This document shows, piece after piece, positions 45,533 to 52,568 of a stretch of DNA of 64,000 nucleotides; the first letter of the stretch is position 1, and every line of letters starts with the position of its first letter. A program made the position numbers and the translations under genes. The notes beneath the pieces were generated by a model. The model was not told where the DNA came from and searched no databases. It was given only the letters and a program-made list of their open reading frames with translations. Origin of the DNA: Chryseobacterium phosphatilyticum (GTDB taxonomy: Bacteria; Bacteroidota; Bacteroidia; Flavobacteriales; Weeksellaceae); NCBI RefSeq assembly GCF_002899825.2, contig NZ_PPED02000001.1, forward strand, positions 1,054,001 to 1,118,000, in the 5' to 3' direction.

Positions 45533-46483
45533 ATGAAAACATTGAAAAGTGCTTTGATACCGTTGGCTATGATTCCTTTTAAAAATAGTGCCTATGCTCA
45601 AAAGAAAGACAGTATTCCACTGAAAGTGCGTGCTTTTTTTACAGATAAATTTCCACAGGCACGGAATTTTAATATTGACTATACCACAGCCACACCCTAC
45701 TCATCTTCTTCATTCCTTGGAGACAACGCATTACCCAATAATAAAGTTAAAAATTTTCAGCAGATGAAGACCAGTGCCAATATCTACCTTGTTAAAAATA
45801 GAAAATGGCTTTTGAGTACCGCTCTACATTATCGGTATACTTCATTACAAACGGAAAATCCTGAAGTAGGAAATACCAAGGGGGATTTTCATTATCATTC
45901 TGAATCGATTCATCTTAGTTATTTTTCAAAACTGTTCAAAAAGACAGCAGTATATTCAGCCACTTTTTCTACTGATGGCAGTGATCAACACTTTGAACGT
46001 GTAAGAGGTATGGTTACGGCCTCTCTCATTTTAAAAGCAAATCCAAAAACAAAAATAATGCTGGGACTGGCGGCTGTGATTGACCCCAGTGCCCAAATTC
46101 CTGTATTACCCATTTTTACGTATGAAAATAAGTTTAATAATGGTTGGGTTATGGATATTCTGCTTCCTAAAAAAGTATTGATAAGAAAAGATATTTTTAC
46201 TGACGGAAGAATCTCCTTAGGAACCGAACTGGATAATACATCATTTTATATCTATCGAAATAATGCCACTTATGAATTTCGCCAGACTGATCTTTACTCA
46301 GGAGCAACCTATGAGCATAATTTTGGTGGTAATTTTATCGGAACTTTTAAAACAGGTATCAGAACTACCCTTAACGCCAGGGTTTTCAATAAACAGGATT
46401 CTTTTAAAAATTATATCTGGAAATCTAATTACCAGCCTTCATTTTATTTCAACGCAGGTATTTCTTATAACTTCCGGAAATAA
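45533..46483 (+). CDS. outer-membrane beta-barrel protein (DUF6268-like)
   Basis: 316 residues with a signal peptide ending near NSAYAQ. Long alternating strands end in FYFNAGISYNFRK, the aromatic barrel terminus. The DUF6268-type opening (RAFFTDKFPQARNFNIDYTT) is followed by repeated strand pairs. It is co-transcribed with the gene at 45100. Function unknown. Confidence 0.72.
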   Translation: MKTLKSALIPLAMIPFKNSAYAQKKDSIPLKVRAFFTDKFPQARNFNIDYTTATPYSSSSFLGDNALPNNKVKNFQQMKTSANIYLVKNRKWLLSTALHYRYTSLQTENPEVGNTKGDFHYHSESIHLSYFSKLFKKTAVYSATFSTDGSDQHFERVRGMVTASLILKANPKTKIMLGLAAVIDPSAQIPVLPIFTYENKFNNGWVMDILLPKKVLIRKDIFTDGRISLGTELDNTSFYIYRNNATYEFRQTDLYSGATYEHNFGGNFIGTFKTGIRTTLNARVFNKQDSFKNYIWKSNYQPSFYFNAGISYNFRK

Positions 46484-46865
46484 AAGACTATAAAATTTCC
46501 ATAACAAGTCTATTTCCCTTCTTTACCTTAAAAAGAACCTAATAAAATTTTAACGATTAATCACTTTATGTTAATTTTTATTAACAATTTTCTAATGTTA
46601 TTTTAATCTCTTTAATGATATTCTAATTTCATTCACAAAGACTTCTAATCTGGTCATTCTAGTTTTGTGCTATTGAAAAATTAAGACACAAAGAAAAAAC
46701 TTTCTACTTAAAATAGTGTATCTCTAGTAAAATAGTAATCAAAATAAACAACTTACCATATATAGACTGTCATTACTCTTTCCATGAAAATCTATCAAAA
46801 CATGAATCGTCCTTGAAAAAATTCAGGGATTCATTAATGATTGATATGATTAAAAACAATAGGAT
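46484..46865. other. 382-bp AT-rich spacer
   Basis: Only AT-rich sequence with TTAACGATTAAT and TTAATTTTTATTAA palindromic patches. No gene, hairpin terminator or clear promoter is seen. Confidence 0.4.
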
Positions 46866-47522
46866 ATGGCAATACCCAAACAAATATTTCAGACTTTTAA
46901 AACAAAGAAACTTCCTCTGCTGACAAGACTTCATATCTGGAATATGAAAAGGAAAAATCCGGAATACCTCTATTTCTTCTATGATGATGATGACATTGAG
47001 CAGTTCTTATCTGAAGAATTTCCACCACAATATATCAATTGCTATCATAGATTAACGATTGGTGCTGCAAAAGCTGACTTTTTCAGATATGCTATTCTGT
47101 ATAAAAAAGGCGGAATATATCTGGATGTAGACAGTGCAATTACTAAACCCCTGAGAAAGCTGATACAGGAAAAAGACGAGGCCATAATCAGCGTTGAAAG
47201 GCATGAAAATCTATACGTTCAATGGGCACTTATTTTCAGTAAAAACCACCCTTTTTTAAAAAAAACATTAGAATTGATGCTTGATAATATAGAAAATCAT
47301 AGCCATCCCAACGATGTGCACGCCACAACAGGGCCTACCGTTTTCACCAGGGGCATCAATCAGTCTTTAAAAGAACGACCCGACATCCCTTATACCTTAT
47401 TTAATGGAATTGAATTTCGTGGTTATTTAAAATTCAAATACAAATTGGGAAAATTTTTTCTGTATAAAAGTAAATCACAACACTGGAAGCGACTTCAAAC
47501 GAAACAAGACATTATTATTTAA
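46866..47522 (+). CDS. GT32-family glycosyltransferase (capsular sugar synthesis type)
   Basis: 218 residues. It begins IPKQIFQTFKTKKLPLL, the typical GT32/Gly_transf_sug opening. The DXD motif is in GGIYLDVDSAITKPL (near 88), binding the nucleotide-sugar with a divalent metal. C-terminal ATTGPTVFTRGI motif. It should transfer a hexose in surface polysaccharide or glycoprotein decoration, but no glycan gene cluster surrounds it. Stop codon overlaps that of the convergent SMR gene. Confidence 0.82.
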   Translation: MAIPKQIFQTFKTKKLPLLTRLHIWNMKRKNPEYLYFFYDDDDIEQFLSEEFPPQYINCYHRLTIGAAKADFFRYAILYKKGGIYLDVDSAITKPLRKLIQEKDEAIISVERHENLYVQWALIFSKNHPFLKKTLELMLDNIENHSHPNDVHATTGPTVFTRGINQSLKERPDIPYTLFNGIEFRGYLKFKYKLGKFFLYKSKSQHWKRLQTKQDIII

Positions 47523-47857
47523 TGAGTTCCCATTTTTGAAAATACATTGATAATGATCACACCAAGCACAATCAATATAATTCCAATAATGGCAGGCAAA
47601 TCCGGGACTTGCTTAAAAGCAATAACCCCTATCATGGTTATAAAAACAATTCCTACTCCCGACCAGATGGCATAGGTAATTCCTACAGGAATCTGACGCA
47701 AGGTGAGACTAAGACAGTAAAATGCACAGGCAGACCCTATTACTGTAACAATGGATGGCCAAAGCTTCGAGAACTCCTCTGACTTCTTTAAAAAAGTGGT
47801 GGCTATGATTTCAAATATAATTGCCAAAGCGAGAAAAATATAACTGCGTCCCATCAT
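47519..47857 (-). CDS. SMR-family multidrug efflux protein
   Basis: 112 residues, four TM segments, from ATG 47857 or 47854. The conserved membrane Glu is in LALAIIFEIIATTFLKKSE (Glu near 16), with the signature GITYAIWSGVGIV in TM3. It exports lipophilic cations by proton exchange as a small dimer, usually an EmrE-like homodimer or a heterodimer. Only one subunit gene is present. The -7 element at 47870 is close to its start. Confidence 0.9.
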   Translation of the reverse strand: MMGRSYIFLALAIIFEIIATTFLKKSEEFSKLWPSIVTVIGSACAFYCLSLTLRQIPVGITYAIWSGVGIVFITMIGVIAFKQVPDLPAIIGIILIVLGVIIINVFSKMGTH

Positions 47858-48511
47858 TTATTCTTTATACAAAAGTACTAAAATCTGATTGAGGGCGCCT
47901 AAAAGATAATAGTCATGCGATATAAATGGGTATAAAAACAAAATATTTTTTATTCATCACCACAACCAACTCAAATAAAGTATTTTAACTTTTAAAAGTA
48001 TAATGATTTATTTTTTACAAAAGCATAATGCGTTCAAATAATCTGTTTTAACCTTATGCCCCTATTTTTTATATACCGTGACTAAAAAAGGCATATTTAC
48101 ATGTCATTAAAACTGACATCTGACAAAAACTCCGACTCAAAAATCATGGTAAAGAATAAATTTTATTAACATTAAAATCTATTTTACCTTAAAATGTTAC
48201 ACCTTTTAGCTTCTCTTTACACCAATATTATGCAGAGCATTGCTTATTATTTGTTTTATCAACTCCAATATATAAGCCACAAAACGATTAACACATTCAT
48301 AAATTTTTATAAATAAAACAAATAATACATTAATAAACTTTAAATAATACATTAATTTTATTTAAACAAAAATTCACCAATTCATGAACAACTATACACG
48401 TAATACACTGATATACATCATGGTGATTTGTTTTGGCACGTGATTTGAAAGCTGTAATATTGCAATTGAAAGATTAATAAAAAAAAGTCAAATAATTAAA
48501 AATAATACAAA
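47858..48511. other. 654-bp spacer
   Basis: AT-rich DNA holding the -7 element of the SMR gene and, further on, the leader of the 26-residue peptide. No other gene or repeat is seen. Confidence 0.4.
47870..47877 (-). promoter_or_regulatory. -7 element for the SMR gene
   Basis: TACTTTTG on the minus strand, 12 nt before the ATG at 47857. Leader would be very short. Confidence 0.35.
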
Positions 48512-48592
48512 ATGATAACTTATATCGGAATCGCAACGTGTGTAGTAGTATTCGCATCATATTTCATGACAGCAAGAAGAGAAAGAAACTAA
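48512..48592 (+). CDS. 26-residue single-TM peptide
   Basis: Reads MITYIGIATCVVVFASYFMT followed by ARRERN and a stop. One TM segment plus a positive-end tail fits a small inner-membrane peptide with cytoplasmic C-terminus. It is the only plausible ORF between the SMR gene and the terminator at 48751. Similar sized conserved membrane peptides often modulate larger membrane proteins. No partner is identifiable, and chance occurrence is possible. Confidence 0.45.
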   Translation: MITYIGIATCVVVFASYFMTARRERN

Positions 48593-48909
48593 TTCTAAAA
48601 CAAAATAGCCTATAGAATATCTATACTCATTATATTGTTTTATGTTTTTAGTCTGAGAAATCAGAATTGCTCTTTTACTCATTGGGGTAAAAGGGCCCAA
48701 AAACATAGCCAGAAGATCTTAGTTTCATAACAAGTTTTAATATCCAAATGAGTTAAGCCGGACTTTCGTCCGGCTTAACTTTTTATACCCAAAGGGCAAC
48801 AATATTCTCAGGTATAGTCAATTTCTGGCCTACTCTTTTATTCTCATTCTGGATCTCATACTTAAGGTAAGAAAACTTTATCTTTGTCAGAGATTATTTA
48901 ATTGTCATC
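48593..48909. other. 317-bp spacer with two hairpins
   Basis: CTTTTAC/GTAAAAG at 48672-48693 and the strong terminator at 48751-48785. Otherwise the leader of the AAA ATPase gene. Confidence 0.5.
48751..48785 (+). terminator. strong intrinsic terminator
   Basis: 13-bp perfect stem AGTTAAGCCGGAC / GTCCGGCTTAACT with a TTTC loop, followed by TTTTT. It ends transcription coming from the 26-residue peptide gene or an RNA before the AAA ATPase gene. Confidence 0.85.
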
Positions 48910-49629
48910 ATGAATCTTTACAACCTTATTATTCAAGATAAAGAACAGGTAAATCTCAACGAAGTATTTCTCAATAAGAGCAATCGGGATCAGCTTATAC
49001 AACTGATTAAAGAGCATACTTATAGTAAGGAACTACAGGAATATGGCCTTCCCGTTAACAATAAAATTTTGCTGGAAGGAAGCTCAGGATGTGGAAAAAC
49101 GATGACAGCAAAAGCAATTGCTAATGCTTTAGGCAAAAATATTATTATCCTGAATTTGAGTAATATTGTTTCATCCCGTATCGGTGAGACTTCCCAAAAT
49201 ATTAAGATGATCTTCGATAAGGCGGCAAGAGAAAGATCAGTGCTCTTCCTTGACGAGCTGGACCAAATCGGAAAAGCAAGAGGAAGTGATGATAAAGATG
49301 TGGGTGAAATGAGAAGACTGGTAAATACCCTTATTCAGCTTATTGATTATTATCCTGAAAATGCATTATTACTTTGTGCAACCAATCATTCGGAAATTAT
49401 AGACACTGCTTTATTAAGACGTTTTCAGCTAAAAATAAAGTACGACATGCCTTCAGCTGAATTCTTGGATACCTTTTATGATCAACTCCTTGATCAATTC
49501 CCGGAAGATCTGAAGAATATTGAAAGAAAATATGCTATTTCTTTTGCAGAAGCAAAAGACCATGCTCTTACGTCTGTAAAAGCAGGTTTGATCAAAAAAC
49601 TGGAAGCTAAAGAAAGAATTCAATCATGA
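48910..49629 (+). CDS. small AAA+ ATPase
   Basis: 239 residues, one AAA domain. Walker A GSSGCGKT near 58, Walker B SVLFLDELD near 114, sensor-1 Asn in LLCATNHSE near 156, and an arginine-finger-like LLRRFQLKI. The short N-terminus (55 residues) lacks a recognisable substrate domain. Closest general type is the FtsH/spastin-like ATP-driven unfoldase or remodeller. It overlaps the YggS gene by 4 nt (ATGA), so the two are translated together. Confidence 0.85.
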   Translation: MNLYNLIIQDKEQVNLNEVFLNKSNRDQLIQLIKEHTYSKELQEYGLPVNNKILLEGSSGCGKTMTAKAIANALGKNIIILNLSNIVSSRIGETSQNIKMIFDKAARERSVLFLDELDQIGKARGSDDKDVGEMRRLVNTLIQLIDYYPENALLLCATNHSEIIDTALLRRFQLKIKYDMPSAEFLDTFYDQLLDQFPEDLKNIERKYAISFAEAKDHALTSVKAGLIKKLEAKERIQS

Positions 49630-50372
49630 ACGAAGACATTCTCCACAACCTCGAACTTATCCGCAACAGGATTAAATATGCCTGCCAAGAATCAGGAAGA
49701 AATCCCAATGAAGTAAAATTATTACTTGCCACTAAAACTGTTAATACGGAACGTATCAAAATTGCTTTGGAAAACGGACAAACCCTAATTGCAGAGAATA
49801 AAGTTCAGGAATTGAAGGAGAAATATGATGCTTTAAAAGATATTTATCATGAAAATCATTTTATTGGTCATTTACAGACCAATAAAATAAAAGAGATTCT
49901 GAAATATGATGTTACCTGTATCCAATCTCTTGACCGGCTGGATCTGGCAGAAAAACTACATCAGAGACTTTTAACTGAACATAAAACCCTTGAGGTTCTC
50001 ATTCAGGTAAATACTTCAAATGAAGAAAGCAAATTTGGGATTGAACCTGATGCCACCATTGATCTTATTAAAAAAATTTCCAAATTTTCTACCCTACAAA
50101 TAAAAGGACTAATGACCATTGGTTTATTCAGTGCTGAAAAAGAACAGGTAAGATCATGCTTTAAAATTTTGAAAAATCTGCAACAGGAGATCATTCGTGA
50201 AAATATTTCCAATGTTGAAATGAAAGAACTTTCAATGGGGATGAGTGGAGATCTGGAAACCGCGATTGAAGAAGGAGCAACTATTGTAAGAGTTGGAACA
50301 GGTGTATTTGGAGCAAGAACGTATCCGGACAGCCATTATTGGAACGAAAAAACAACAGATAATAGAGACTAA
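49626..50372 (+). CDS. YggS-family PLP homeostasis protein
   Basis: 248 residues, type III-fold PLP protein. The PLP-binding Lys is in LLATKTVNTERI (near 37), HFIGHLQTNKIK near 78 and the phosphate-cup SMGMSGDLETAIEEGATIVR near 202 are hallmarks. The protein maintains the pool of free PLP and affects amino-acid metabolism. Translation coupling with the AAA ATPase upstream is unusual; family neighbours are commonly proC or cell-division genes. Confidence 0.92.
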   Translation: MNEDILHNLELIRNRIKYACQESGRNPNEVKLLLATKTVNTERIKIALENGQTLIAENKVQELKEKYDALKDIYHENHFIGHLQTNKIKEILKYDVTCIQSLDRLDLAEKLHQRLLTEHKTLEVLIQVNTSNEESKFGIEPDATIDLIKKISKFSTLQIKGLMTIGLFSAEKEQVRSCFKILKNLQQEIIRENISNVEMKELSMGMSGDLETAIEEGATIVRVGTGVFGARTYPDSHYWNEKTTDNRD

Positions 50373-50673
50373 AATTCTATTTTATCATTTAAAAGATAAA
50401 TAACAACCTGGAAATCATTAAAAGATGCACCTGTTGCCATCACAATTATTACATTTTCTTGCTAGCTACCAGATTATAGAGCAGGCAGTTTCTGGTTTAT
50501 TTTTTAGCCGCATGACCATTATCAGCCATTTTGAGCACCTGACACTTATTAATAAGATCTCTAAAGCTTTAAACACAGGCTAAAATACAAGCTTTTAACA
50601 CAAACCAATATTAGTCTACAAAATCGGTATACTTTTTGATCACAAAACTATTAATAACCAAATAAATTCATTT
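50373..50673. other. 301-bp spacer, leader of micro-lipoprotein A
   Basis: A 52-codon ORF at 50425-50583 is open but its sequence is not convincing. From 50625 on, the sequence matches the leader of micro-lipoprotein B at 51079. Confidence 0.4.
50625..50673 (+). repeat. leader repeat, copy A
   Basis: Copy of the segment at 51079-51126, sharing CGGTATA, TTTTTGATCA, ATTA, and CCAAATAAAT in the same order and spacing, immediately before the start codon. Likely a common promoter and leader. Confidence 0.7.
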
Positions 50674-50847
50674 ATGATTAAAAAATTACTATCGAGCTGT
50701 CTACTATTGACAGTATTATTCTTTTTTTCATGTGAAAAAGAAAACACACAGATGAAAAGTGGAATTTCAATTGAAACCATTTCAATTATAACTGTCCTCT
50801 CAATGGGTGTAGCCATCTTAATTGCCTACACTTATAAAAGAAGATAA
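50674..50847 (+). CDS. micro-lipoprotein A, 57 residues
   Basis: Signal sequence MIKKLLSSCLLLTVLFFFSC with Cys20 as the probable lipid site, a short linker ENTQMKSGIS, then ETISIITVLSMGVAILIAY as a C-terminal TM segment ending in KRR. The layout predicts a tiny lipoprotein anchored at both ends in the inner membrane. It is paralogous to the gene at 51127 over the KSGIS(I/M)ETIS(I/V)IT block. Terminator at 50864. No family recognised. Confidence 0.75.
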   Translation: MIKKLLSSCLLLTVLFFFSCEKENTQMKSGISIETISIITVLSMGVAILIAYTYKRR

Positions 50848-50863
50848 TTACAAGTAAATTACA

Positions 50864-50896
50864 TACACCTCTCAAAATTGAGAGGTGTATTTTTAT
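50864..50896 (+). terminator. terminator of micro-lipoprotein A
   Basis: TACACCTCTCA / TGAGAGGTGTA stem with A-rich loop, followed by TTTTTAT. Confidence 0.8.
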
Positions 50897-51078
50897 ATGA
50901 AATACGACACTATCCTGATACCGTATAGCTGAAATGTATTATAACTTCAAAAACACACCTACTTAAAATTAATCTGATAAAACAATTTCATGAAATTATT
51001 ATTGATCTTTTTTAAAATGTAAATAAAACAATAATCATTTTAGAAATAAAATAACTCTAATTTCAAAAGTCAAAATTC

Positions 51079-51126
51079 CGGTATATTTTTTGATCATAAA
51101 CAATTATAAACCAAATAAATACACAA
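51079..51126 (+). repeat. leader repeat, copy B
   Basis: Second copy of the conserved leader (see 50625), with CGGTATATTTTTTGATCA and CCAAATAAAT directly before the start codon. Confidence 0.7.
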
Positions 51127-51306
51127 ATGATTGGAAAAATAACACAAGGATATTTACTCCTTATAACCTCATGTCTTCTTTCATGCTCTCCGTCCCATAA
51201 CCCAGCAAACAAAAGCGGAATCTCCATGGAGACCATATCAGTGATCACATTTGCAATTGTGGGCATTGCTATTTTGGCGGTTTATTATACAACCAAGAAA
51301 AAATAG
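51127..51306 (+). CDS. micro-lipoprotein B, 59 residues
   Basis: MIGKITQGYLLLITSCLLSC signal with LLSC lipobox (Cys20), linker SPSHNPANKSGIS, then METISVITFAIVGIAILAVY as TM ending TTKKK. The same two-anchor layout as the gene at 50674, with about half the residues alike in the C-terminal part. The conserved leader and the conserved linker/TM boundary argue that both are real, expressed genes. Confidence 0.75.
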   Translation: MIGKITQGYLLLITSCLLSCSPSHNPANKSGISMETISVITFAIVGIAILAVYYTTKKK

Positions 51307-51505
51307 CCTAATCAATATATCTTATAAAAAACACCTCTACAAAATAGGGCGTGCCGTTATCTGATTGAGACAGGCTTATTTCTTTACTGTTTTGAGCGGT
51401 ATTTTTCCTCAGAAGCTTATCTAATGGTGTATGAAAAATATAAAAATCCTTCTTGATATTGGCAGGAATTTGTTATATTCAACATTATAAAATGTTTTCT
51501 GATTG

Positions 51506-52144
51506 ATGAAAAACAATATTATTTTTGAAAAATGCCTTCCTAATTTTGGGAAAGAACTGATCGCAGACATTGAAAAATCAGGAATCATCAAAACATTTTC
51601 AGACCATGAGTTTATTGTAAAGCAAGGGCAGCTGATCCACTATTTACCTATTGTTTTAGAAGGTCATGTAAAAGCGTATAGCGAAGAAGATGGAGTGCAG
51701 TTTTTGTTGTATTATATTCAACAGGGAGCTTCCTGCATTTTCAGTTTTGTTCATTTATTTAATCCAAATCCTATTGATTTTTCAGCGATTTCCGAAGGAA
51801 AATCTACCCTACTCCTTATTCCTGTTAATAAAGCGAAAGAATGGCTTATCCGGTTTCCATCCTTTAACAATCTTATCATCGTAGAATTCCAGAAGCATTA
51901 TAGTGATCTGCTGCACACTACCAAACAGATTATCTGCTACAAACTTGAAGACAGGCTCTGGGATTATTTAAAAACAAAAGCAAAGATTTCCGGTACCTAT
52001 GAACTCGCCATATCACATCAAAGCATTGCTGATGATCTTGGTACTACAAGAGAAGTAATTTCAAGACTTATGAAGAAGATTGAACTGGATAAAAAAATAA
52101 TACAAAATAATAGAAAAATAAAGGTACTGATCAGTGACTTTTGA
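51506..52144 (+). CDS. Crp/Fnr-family regulator
   Basis: 212 residues from ATG 51506; a TTG at 51503 is open. A cyclic-nucleotide-binding-like barrel (FSDHEFIVKQGQLIHYLPIV) is followed by a Crp-type HTH (ISHQSIADDLGTTREVISRL). It lacks an obvious iron-sulfur Cys cluster; single Cys residues lie at CLPNFG and SCIFSF. It sits 76 nt upstream of the haem protein gene in the same orientation, which is the most natural target. Confidence 0.88.
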   Translation: MKNNIIFEKCLPNFGKELIADIEKSGIIKTFSDHEFIVKQGQLIHYLPIVLEGHVKAYSEEDGVQFLLYYIQQGASCIFSFVHLFNPNPIDFSAISEGKSTLLLIPVNKAKEWLIRFPSFNNLIIVEFQKHYSDLLHTTKQIICYKLEDRLWDYLKTKAKISGTYELAISHQSIADDLGTTREVISRLMKKIELDKKIIQNNRKIKVLISDF

Positions 52145-52169
52145 TACTGATATTGAAAATAATGACTTC

Positions 52170-52177
52170 TATATTTG
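52170..52177 (+). promoter_or_regulatory. -7 element for the haem protein gene
   Basis: TATATTTG matches TAnnTTTG, 44 nt before the ATG at 52221, in the spacer between the Crp/Fnr gene and the haem protein gene. A TTGATA-like box at 52142 may be a regulator half-site. Confidence 0.5.
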
Positions 52178-52220
52178 TGCCATAAAATAAAACAAAACAT
52201 CAAAATTAAAAAACAATACA

Positions 52221-52472
52221 ATGAGTGAACAAGTTGAATTAGTCCCAAACAATTCTTTATTAACTAAAACCCCCGAGGAAGGTCGGCAATTGGCCGTAAA
52301 AATGGCCAGATTAATAATTAAAGTGACACAGCCTGACGCTGCGGTTCGTGAAAAATTACGCCCCGTGTATGCAGATGACGCATCTATGTTAATTGCTATC
52401 GGACAGACTGTAGCTACCGAATTTGCAACTATTGCTGCTGCCAATCATTATTGGAGAGAAGCCCAAGAATAA
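52221..52472 (+). CDS. hexameric tyrosine-coordinated haem protein (HTHP)
   Basis: 83 residues, full length. The family signature is present: TPEEGRQLAVKMARLIIKVTQ, then KLRPVYADDA with Tyr50 in the position of the haem-coordinating Tyr, and FATIAAANHYW. Characterised HTHP forms a hexamer with one haem per subunit and shows peroxidase and catalase-like activity. Together with the upstream Crp/Fnr regulator this suggests a redox or nitrosative-stress unit; that link is inference. Confidence 0.88.
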   Translation: MSEQVELVPNNSLLTKTPEEGRQLAVKMARLIIKVTQPDAAVREKLRPVYADDASMLIAIGQTVATEFATIAAANHYWREAQE

Positions 52473-52521
52473 GTAAAGAAATAATGCCTATTGAGCTTCG
52501 CCGAGTTTGCAATAATAAAAA

Positions 52522-52549
52522 AAATCCCTCTCATTACTGAAAGGGATTT
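52522..52549. terminator. bidirectional terminator between HTHP and gcvP
   Basis: AAATCCCT / AGGGATTT stem with 12-nt loop, flanked by A and T runs so it can stop both convergent genes. Confidence 0.7.
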
Positions 52550-52568
52550 ATTATATCAAAAACTGAGA

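Noticed and set aside
50425..50583. 52-codon ORF MHLLPSQLLHFLASYQII...
   Set aside because: No similarity to the micro-lipoproteins, no signal or TM layout, and not supported by a leader repeat. Likely chance.
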